Source: Planctomycetota bacterium
GTDB lineage: Bacteria > Planctomycetota > SZUA-567 > H5-PLA8
Assembly: GCA_025355035.1 (NCBI GenBank)
Contig: JANXLS010001199.1
Coordinates: 1 to 6,625, forward strand
DNA: 6,625 nucleotides
Direction of reading: 5' to 3'
Shown in pieces: positions 1-3,643 of this stretch; within the stretch, counting starts at the first letter, position 1; every line of letters begins with the position of its first letter. Position numbers and translations under genes: made by a program. The notes under the pieces were generated by a model. That model was not told the DNA's origin. It did no database searches and saw nothing but the letters and a program-made list of their open reading frames with translations.

Positions 1-1139
1 ATGATCTGGATCAGCACCAGTGAGATACCCCACGTCGCGAGCATCGAATCAAGCGGCCGTCCATAAAGATGGCGAACGACGAGGCGCTCGATGCAGTAAC
101 CGACCGTCGCCGCCGCGATGAAGGAGAACGGAATGGCGAGAATGAAATACGTGTTCAATGCCGTCGGCGAAACGATCTGCCCTACTTCAGGACGGAAGAT
201 TTGCTCGAACAATTTTTGCGTTAAAAACGTGGCGTAAGCACCAATCATCATCAATTCGCCATGCGCCATGTTGATGACGCCCATCATGCCGAAGATGATC
301 GAAAGGCCCAGCGCCATGAGCACGAGAATCGAGCCTTGCGACAGCCCGCTGAAGACGTAGCCCACGCCGTTAACCGATGACTGCCACGACTCGACCGCGC
401 TGATCGCCGCGCTCAACCGCGTGTCGGCGTCGGGATTCTTGCCGTTGTCAGCGTTGAGTTTTTTCAATTCTTTCAAACGCGACGACGCGGTGAGCCATTT
501 GATTTCTCCCAATTTGGTCACAGAGTCAAGCTGTTCAGGCGTCCATTTTTTCGCGTCCACCGTCGCGAGATGGATCATCGCAATGCTGCCTTCGATCGCA
601 TTCTTGACATTGGGATCCGATTCGATTTTGAGCATCTCAACCAAAATCGGAAGGCTTTTTTCGAGCGAGTACGTTCCGCAATTTTTGATCGAGGCCAGGC
701 GCGTGTCGTAGTCGCGCGAATAGATTCCGACGATCTTCGCCGCGTCGTTCAAGCGCAGTTTATCCACGCGCGATGGCGAGTAATCTTTAAATTCCTTCGC
801 GATCTCGGGCGTAAGCGCGGAACCTTCGGGAGCCGGCGTCATGGTCAACGGGTCAAGGAGCGCGAAACTTTCCTTCGGCTTGAAAACGTAAATCTGTTTG
901 TGCCATTCTTTGACATTGCCGTCCGCCACTTCGCCAATTAATTTAATCAAGCGCGTGTCGCCGGATTTCGCGAGCGCATCGATGGCCGCTTTGCGCGTCA
1001 CCGAATCGTCGCTGAGCAGATCCGCGAGTGCTTTGCGTTCGTCGGATTCAGAGGCGGCGACACCGGGTGCTCCCAGCGCTATCCAGCATAGAATGAGCGG
1101 GTAGAATAGCAGCACCGATCCCGACAGCTTTTTAAACAT
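1..1139 (-). CDS. urtB: Urea ABC transporter permease UrtB (3' part cut by window edge)
   Basis: This is an inner-membrane permease subunit of the high-affinity urea ABC transporter (branched-chain-amino-acid type), which partners with UrtC as channel and UrtD/UrtE as ATPases. The frame runs unbroken for 379 codons from ATG 1139 to the left edge, so the C-terminus is missing. Residues 1-29 look like a signal peptide (MFKKLSG, then a hydrophobic stretch ending GVAA). Residues ~30-250 form a soluble, extracytoplasmic region with HEAT-like helices (ALADLLSDDSVTRKAAIDAL near 36-55), an N-terminal extension typical of UrtB and absent from LivH. The permease core starts near residue 256; 278-302 carries the family signature GLSIIFGMMGVINMAHGE, and DSMLATWGISL (364-374) is also characteristic. 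The start is supported by the signal peptide; a GGGGGA sits 12 bases upstream, a weak and wide ribosome site. It follows urtA after 137 bases that include a terminator. urtC-urtE presumably continue to the left. Identification is firm. Confidence 0.95.
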   Translation of the reverse strand, partial: MFKKLSGSVLLFYPLILCWIALGAPGVAASESDERKALADLLSDDSVTRKAAIDALAKSGDTRLIKLIGEVADGNVKEWHKQIYVFKPKESFALLDPLTMTPAPEGSALTPEIAKEFKDYSPSRVDKLRLNDAAKIVGIYSRDYDTRLASIKNCGTYSLEKSLPILVEMLKIESDPNVKNAIEGSIAMIHLATVDAKKWTPEQLDSVTKLGEIKWLTASSRLKELKKLNADNGKNPDADTRLSAAISAVESWQSSVNGVGYVFSGLSQGSILVLMALGLSIIFGMMGVINMAHGELMMIGAYATFLTQKLFEQIFRPEVGQIVSPTALNTYFILAIPFSFIAAATVGYCIERLVVRHLYGRPLDSMLATWGISLVLIQI

Positions 1140-1223
1140 GAGTGTCGAATTCCCCCAACGGCATTGTCTGTATTTGACGAATTGCATTGAAACGGTGCAC
1201 TGATTCACTTACAGAAAGTTGTT

Positions 1224-1257
1224 AAAAAAGGCGGTCCGGAAAAGTCACGGACCGCCC
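1224..1257 (-). terminator. Intrinsic terminator between urtA and urtB
   Basis: Read on the minus strand, a perfect 9-bp stem GGCGGTCCG / CGGACCGCC (arms at 1256-1248 and 1238-1230) with a 9-base loop is followed directly by six U (1229-1224). It lies about 20 bases after the urtA stop codon and about 85 bases before the urtB start. The plus-strand reading has only a four-T run separated from the stem, so the orientation is minus. Because urtB lies downstream on the same strand with no convincing promoter of its own, partial termination is likely, giving more urtA than urtB mRNA. Confidence 0.88.
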
Positions 1258-1276
1258 GTTTTCGAGTCGAGTTATA

Positions 1277-2539
1277 TTACTTCTTCGGGCCGCCAGTCGG
1301 GGCTGGGATTTCGTCGGGCTTGTGGAGATACGAACTGTACGAATCGGCCTTTACCAGTCCCTTAGACTTCCACACAATCTTGAACTGTCCGTCCTTGAGG
1401 ATTTCGCCAACGTACACGGGCTTGTACGTGTGCTGATTCTTTTCGTCCATCTTCTTTTTGCCACCCGGCGCATCGAATTCCATGCCGTAGACAGCGGCGC
1501 GAACCTTATCGACATCGAAGCTGCCGGATTTTTCGCAGGCCGCTTTCCAAACATAGACGCCGAAGTACGCGGCTTCGATCGGATCGTCAACGACGCGGTC
1601 CTTGCCGCCCGGGAGGTTGTTCTTCGCGCAATACGCTTTGAAGTCTTCAGCAAACTTTTTGTTTTCCGGCGATTCCACCGACATGTAGTAGTTCCAGCAG
1701 GCCAAGTGGCCAACGAGCGGCGGAACGTCCATCGCGCGGAGTTCGTCTTCGGCAACGGAGAAGGCCATGATCGGACAATCCGCCGACTTCAGACCCTGGT
1801 TGGCAAATTCCTTGTAGAACGGAACGTTGCTGTCGCCGTTGATCGTGGACAACACGCAGGCCTTGCCGCCGGCCGCGAACGCCTTGATCTTGCCGACGAT
1901 CGTCTGGTAATCCTGGTGGTGGAACGGTGTGTATTCTTCCATGATGTTCGCTTCCGGAACGCCCTTGGCGATCAAGAACGCCTTGAGCACTTTGTTCGCC
2001 GTTCGCGGGAAGACGTAGTCGGTGCCGAGCAAGTAGAATTTTTTGTAGCTGCCGCCTTCTTCGCTCATCATGTATTCAGCGGCCGGAACCAACTGCTGAT
2101 TAGGGGATGCTGCTGTGTAAAACACGTTCAACGACTGTTCTTCGCCTTCGTACTGAACCGGGTAGAAGAGGAGCGCATTGTTTTCTTCGTAGACAGGGAG
2201 CACAGACTTGCGGCTCACCGACGTCCAGCAGCCGAACGTAACCGCGACTTTGTTCTGCACGACCAGTTCTTTCGCCTTTTCAGCGAAGAGCGGCCAGTTG
2301 CTCGCCGGATCGACAACAACCGACTCGATCTTCTTGCCGAGCACGCCACCCTTGGCGTTGATTTCTTCAACCGCCATGAGCACGACATCGCGCAGGGACG
2401 TTTCGGAAATCGCCATCGTTCCGCTCAGCGAATGAAGAATACCAATTTTGACGGTATCTTCGGCAGCAGCATTGAAGCTCAAAAAGCTTGCAACCATCAC
2501 GGCAGCGACAACAACAATCGAACGAATTCGTTGCAACAT
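1277..2539 (-). CDS. urtA: Urea ABC transporter substrate-binding protein UrtA
   Basis: Complete protein of 420 residues, the usual UrtA length, that binds urea (or short-chain amides) outside the cytoplasmic membrane and delivers it to UrtBC. The start at 2539 is chosen because GGAGG lies seven bases upstream and the protein then opens with a clean signal peptide (MLQRIRSIVVVAAVMVASF, cleavage near FNAAA-ED). An in-frame GTG 54 bases further upstream has no ribosome site. The mature part is a periplasmic-binding-protein type 1 fold of the Leu/amide class. UrtA hallmarks are visible: GILHSLSGTMAISETSL (~33-49), DPASNWPLFAEKAK, FGCWTSVSRKSVLPV, LLFYPVQYEGEE, LLGTDYVFPRTANK, EEYTPFHHQDYQTIV, STINGDSNVPFYKE, GHLACWNYYMSV, and a C-terminal DEKNQHTYKPVYVGEI. 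No cysteine lipobox follows the signal peptide, so it is probably soluble periplasmic. It is the first gene of the operon, followed by a terminator and urtB. Family assignment is very secure. Confidence 0.97.
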   Translation of the reverse strand: MLQRIRSIVVVAAVMVASFLSFNAAAEDTVKIGILHSLSGTMAISETSLRDVVLMAVEEINAKGGVLGKKIESVVVDPASNWPLFAEKAKELVVQNKVAVTFGCWTSVSRKSVLPVYEENNALLFYPVQYEGEEQSLNVFYTAASPNQQLVPAAEYMMSEEGGSYKKFYLLGTDYVFPRTANKVLKAFLIAKGVPEANIMEEYTPFHHQDYQTIVGKIKAFAAGGKACVLSTINGDSNVPFYKEFANQGLKSADCPIMAFSVAEDELRAMDVPPLVGHLACWNYYMSVESPENKKFAEDFKAYCAKNNLPGGKDRVVDDPIEAAYFGVYVWKAACEKSGSFDVDKVRAAVYGMEFDAPGGKKKMDEKNQHTYKPVYVGEILKDGQFKIVWKSKGLVKADSYSSYLHKPDEIPAPTGGPKK

Positions 2540-2546
2540 CACGTTC

Positions 2547-2551
2547 CCTCC
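2547..2551 (-). promoter_or_regulatory. Ribosome binding site that fixes the urtA start
   Basis: GGAGG (within TGGAGGGAACGTGATG on the minus strand) stands seven bases before ATG 2539, a near-ideal Shine-Dalgarno position. It selects the 420-residue form over the longer reading that would begin with GTG at 2593. Confidence 0.85.
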
Positions 2552-2559
2552 ATAAAATT

Positions 2560-2617
2560 GGCCGCTCACATCGGCCGGTTGATTTTCGATCACCCACTCG
2601 AGCAGTTCGATGGTGAT
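2560..2617 (-). other. Inverted repeats in the urtA leader
   Basis: Two small dyads lie just upstream of the urtA ribosome site. The first is GGCCG/CGGCC (2560-2564 with 2572-2576, seven-base loop). The second is ATCACC/GGTGAT (2589-2594 with 2612-2617), which encloses an inner TCGA/TCGA pair around GCAGT. Both could fold in the 5' leader mRNA or serve as operator half-sites. No known riboswitch consensus was recognised, and the stems are short. Confidence 0.35.
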
Positions 2618-2680
2618 TCAAAGCCAAATTGATGACTTTTGAACACTATTGAAGAGTCGATTTGTTTCGTAAGCGAATAA

Positions 2681-2697
2681 GAGCATGGCTTGCGCCA
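2681..2697 (-). promoter_or_regulatory. Possible sigma-54 (-24/-12) promoter of urtA
   Basis: On the minus strand TGGCGC-AAGCC-ATGCT has the invariant GG (2696-2695) and GC (2684-2683) separated by ten bases, as in the sigma-54 consensus TGGCAC-N5-TTGCW. It departs from consensus at A-to-G in the -24 block and T-to-A in the -12 block. Transcription would begin near 2672, giving a leader of about 130 bases. RpoN/NtrC control of urea uptake is well known in proteobacteria; its use here is inference. No convincing sigma-70 pair was seen in the same stretch. Confidence 0.35.
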
Positions 2698-2719
2698 ATT
2701 GAATCCAAAAGCGCGATGT

Positions 2720-2754
2720 TTGTGCAACACTTCAACGTTAAATGAGTTGTGCAA
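2720..2754. repeat. Paired TTGTGCAA sites upstream of urtA
   Basis: TTGTGCAA occurs at 2720-2727 and again at 2747-2754, 27 bases apart. Each is a near-palindrome (TTG-N2-CAA). The outer flanks also mirror each other (CAAC after the first, GTTG within the second). They sit about 50-80 bases upstream of the transcription start implied by the sigma-54-like element, so they could bind an activator or repressor. They do not match the NtrC consensus TGCACC-N5-GGTGCA closely; the factor is unknown. Confidence 0.35.
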
Positions 2755-2783
2755 GTTTTTATTACTTATTTAGGGGTTAGAGC

Positions 2784-2906
2784 ATGAAACTCATAGCAAC
2801 TAGGAGAGCTCAAAAAAGTCTCGACATCGAACGGATGCTGAATTTGATTTGTTAAAGGAGGAGTTACATGAGAAGGGCACGAAAAAAAAGTGCCGAGCCA
2901 CGCTAG
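2784..2906 (+). other. Two doubtful tandem short frames, the second with an ideal ribosome site
   Basis: On the plus strand ATG 2784 opens a 23-codon frame (MKLIATRRAQKSLDIERMLN..., stop TAA 2853-2855) with AGGGG seven bases upstream. Its stop overlaps AAAGGAGG (2854-2861). That sits six bases before ATG 2868, which begins a 12-codon basic peptide MRRARKKSAEPR ending TAG 2904-2906. The second frame ends inside the terminator hairpin of the opposite strand. The Shine-Dalgarno match is striking, but no clear plus-strand promoter was found and nothing on this strand follows for 700 bases. It may be a chance arrangement. No homologue is recognised. Confidence 0.2.
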
Positions 2907-2919
2907 GCGACTCGGCACT
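2882..2919 (-). terminator. Intrinsic terminator of the cytochrome-like gene
   Basis: On the minus strand AGTGCCGAG (2919-2911) pairs perfectly with CTCGGCACT (2897-2889). The 13-base loop can pair further through GCG/CGC (2909-2907 with 2903-2901). The hairpin is followed by a run of U from the eight A at 2882-2889 (the first shared with the stem). It begins about 35 bases after the gene's stop codon and should isolate this gene from urtA. There is no T run on the plus-strand side. Confidence 0.9.
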
Positions 2920-2953
2920 CAAGACTCTACATTATGGACTGATTTCCGACTCG

Positions 2954-3358
2954 TTACTTGCCGTCAGTCGGGTGGGTACCCTTTTCGAGCTTGGCTTTAT
3001 AGTCGTTCTTTTCGATCGTCGCGGTGAACGCCTTTTCGAAGAGCGCCAATTCGTCGTCAGTGAACTTGTGTTCGTCTCCGTCCTTCAAACCGGTGATCGT
3101 CTTCATGTTCGCATCGGATTTCAAATCCTTGCCAAACGCGTTCAAGTTGTCCTTCGTCGCTTCTTCCTTTTTTTCCTTGTCGTAGTGGTGGCACAGGTGG
3201 CAGTTGGCCAACTTCTTCTCGACCAGGTCCGGGCGCATCTTCTTGAGTTTTGTCAAGAATGCCTTCTGCGCGAAAATCGGTTGAGCCATCGACACGACGA
3301 CGGCAATCGCACCCAGCATCGCAACGAGGCGAGCGGCAGTCTTCTTCATGTTTTTCAT
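2954..3358 (-). CDS. Small exported mono-haem c-type cytochrome-like protein
   Basis: Complete protein of 134 residues. The start at 3358 is preceded by GGGAAGGAAG, giving a good ribosome site six bases away; an upstream in-frame ATG at 3412 has none. Residues 1-30 are a clear signal peptide (lysine-rich start, AARLVAMLGAIAVVVSMA core, cleavage near IFA-Q). The mature chain has one CxxCH haem-c motif, CHLCH at 53-57, with a second His58 beside it. NAFGKDL at 73-79 resembles the N-A-[YF]-G segment that follows CxxCH in small planctomycete-type haem proteins (from memory). M85 is a possible sixth ligand. The rest is lysine/glutamate-rich and helical, with no membrane anchor. It would be a periplasmic electron carrier or haem sensor; the partner is unknown. 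It stands alone, with its own terminator, divergent from the large plus-strand gene. Haem attachment is inferred from the motif and signal peptide; the specific family is uncertain. Confidence 0.82.
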   Translation of the reverse strand: MKNMKKTAARLVAMLGAIAVVVSMAQPIFAQKAFLTKLKKMRPDLVEKKLANCHLCHHYDKEKKEEATKDNLNAFGKDLKSDANMKTITGLKDGDEHKFTDDELALFEKAFTATIEKNDYKAKLEKGTHPTDGK

Positions 3359-3643
3359 CGTTCTTCCTTCCCTCTCCCAAAAAAAGTGTTGTAACCGCGA
3401 ACGGCATGACAAAATGATCTGTTACTTTTACACCGAATCCGGTTTGATAGAAAGCGACGCTTTTCGCCGCGCATCTTTTTTGACGCGCGCCGACAGAAAA
3501 TATTCAACGATTTAGCTTGGAGTCATGTAACCCAAAACTATTCAAGTCAGAAACACGACAGTTGAATTGGACATTTCAATGACTTGGTTGAAAATGAAAA
3601 CTGAATTCGAGTTCCGAACACACATCACTTCCGAGATTCGCAC
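3359..3643. other. Divergent intergenic region
   Basis: This region separates the minus-strand cytochrome-like gene from the plus-strand giant gene and must hold both promoters, although no good -35/-10 pair stands out on either strand. It contains a ribosome site for the minus-strand gene (3363-3369), a 12-base dyad ACCG-AATC-CGGT (3432-3443), a GC-rich hairpin (3468-3489) and a cluster of TTCAA/TTGAA pentamers between 3503 and 3592. The start of the plus-strand gene at 3644 has no recognisable Shine-Dalgarno sequence. Confidence 0.55.
3468..3489 (-). other. GC-rich hairpin with six-base A/T loop
   Basis: Arms CGCGCATC (3468-3475) and GACGCGCG (3482-3489) flank a run of six T. On the minus-strand RNA all eight positions pair (one G-U), while the plus-strand RNA has an A-C mismatch. 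It lies about 110 bases upstream of the cytochrome-like start. No U run follows, so it is not an ordinary terminator; a leader structure or protein-binding dyad is possible. Confidence 0.35.

Larger units (their letters stand above)
2540..2881. other. Intergenic region upstream of urtA
   Basis: This stretch between urtA and the terminator of the cytochrome-like gene has no convincing protein gene. It holds the urtA leader with two short dyads, the possible -24/-12 promoter, the TTGTGCAA pair, an AT-rich segment around 2755-2771 and two very short plus-strand frames described separately. Base composition is clearly more AT-rich than the flanking genes, as expected for a regulatory region. Confidence 0.6.

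Noticed and set aside
421..1104. Plus-strand frames of 68-123 codons opposite urtB
   Set aside because: They are antisense to a continuous urtB frame with clear family signature, without ribosome sites or recognisable domains.
1161..1189. GCATTG direct repeat and a GTGCAC palindrome upstream of urtB
   Set aside because: Six-base matches of this sort are expected by chance, and no NtrC-type dyad or promoter pair accompanies them.
2540..2593. An 18-codon N-terminal extension of UrtA starting at GTG 2593
   Set aside because: No ribosome site precedes it and it would place a hydrophilic segment before the signal peptide. GGAGG seven bases before ATG 2539 fixes the shorter start.
1322..2632. A 436-codon open frame on the plus strand, antisense to urtA
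   Set aside because: It covers almost exactly the very well conserved urtA gene, has an Arg/Val/Phe-rich composition typical of an antisense reading, no ribosome site, and no recognisable domain. It is open because of the codon usage of urtA.
2851..2867. Minus-strand CCTCCTTT resembling the 3' end of 16S rRNA
   Set aside because: It is only the complement of the AAAGGAGG ribosome-site-like sequence; no other 16S sequence surrounds it.
2849..3394. A 181-codon plus-strand frame opposite the cytochrome-like gene
   Set aside because: It crosses the terminator and runs antisense to a gene with signal peptide, CxxCH and good ribosome site. The translation is a low-quality Leu/Val/Phe/Arg-rich shadow.
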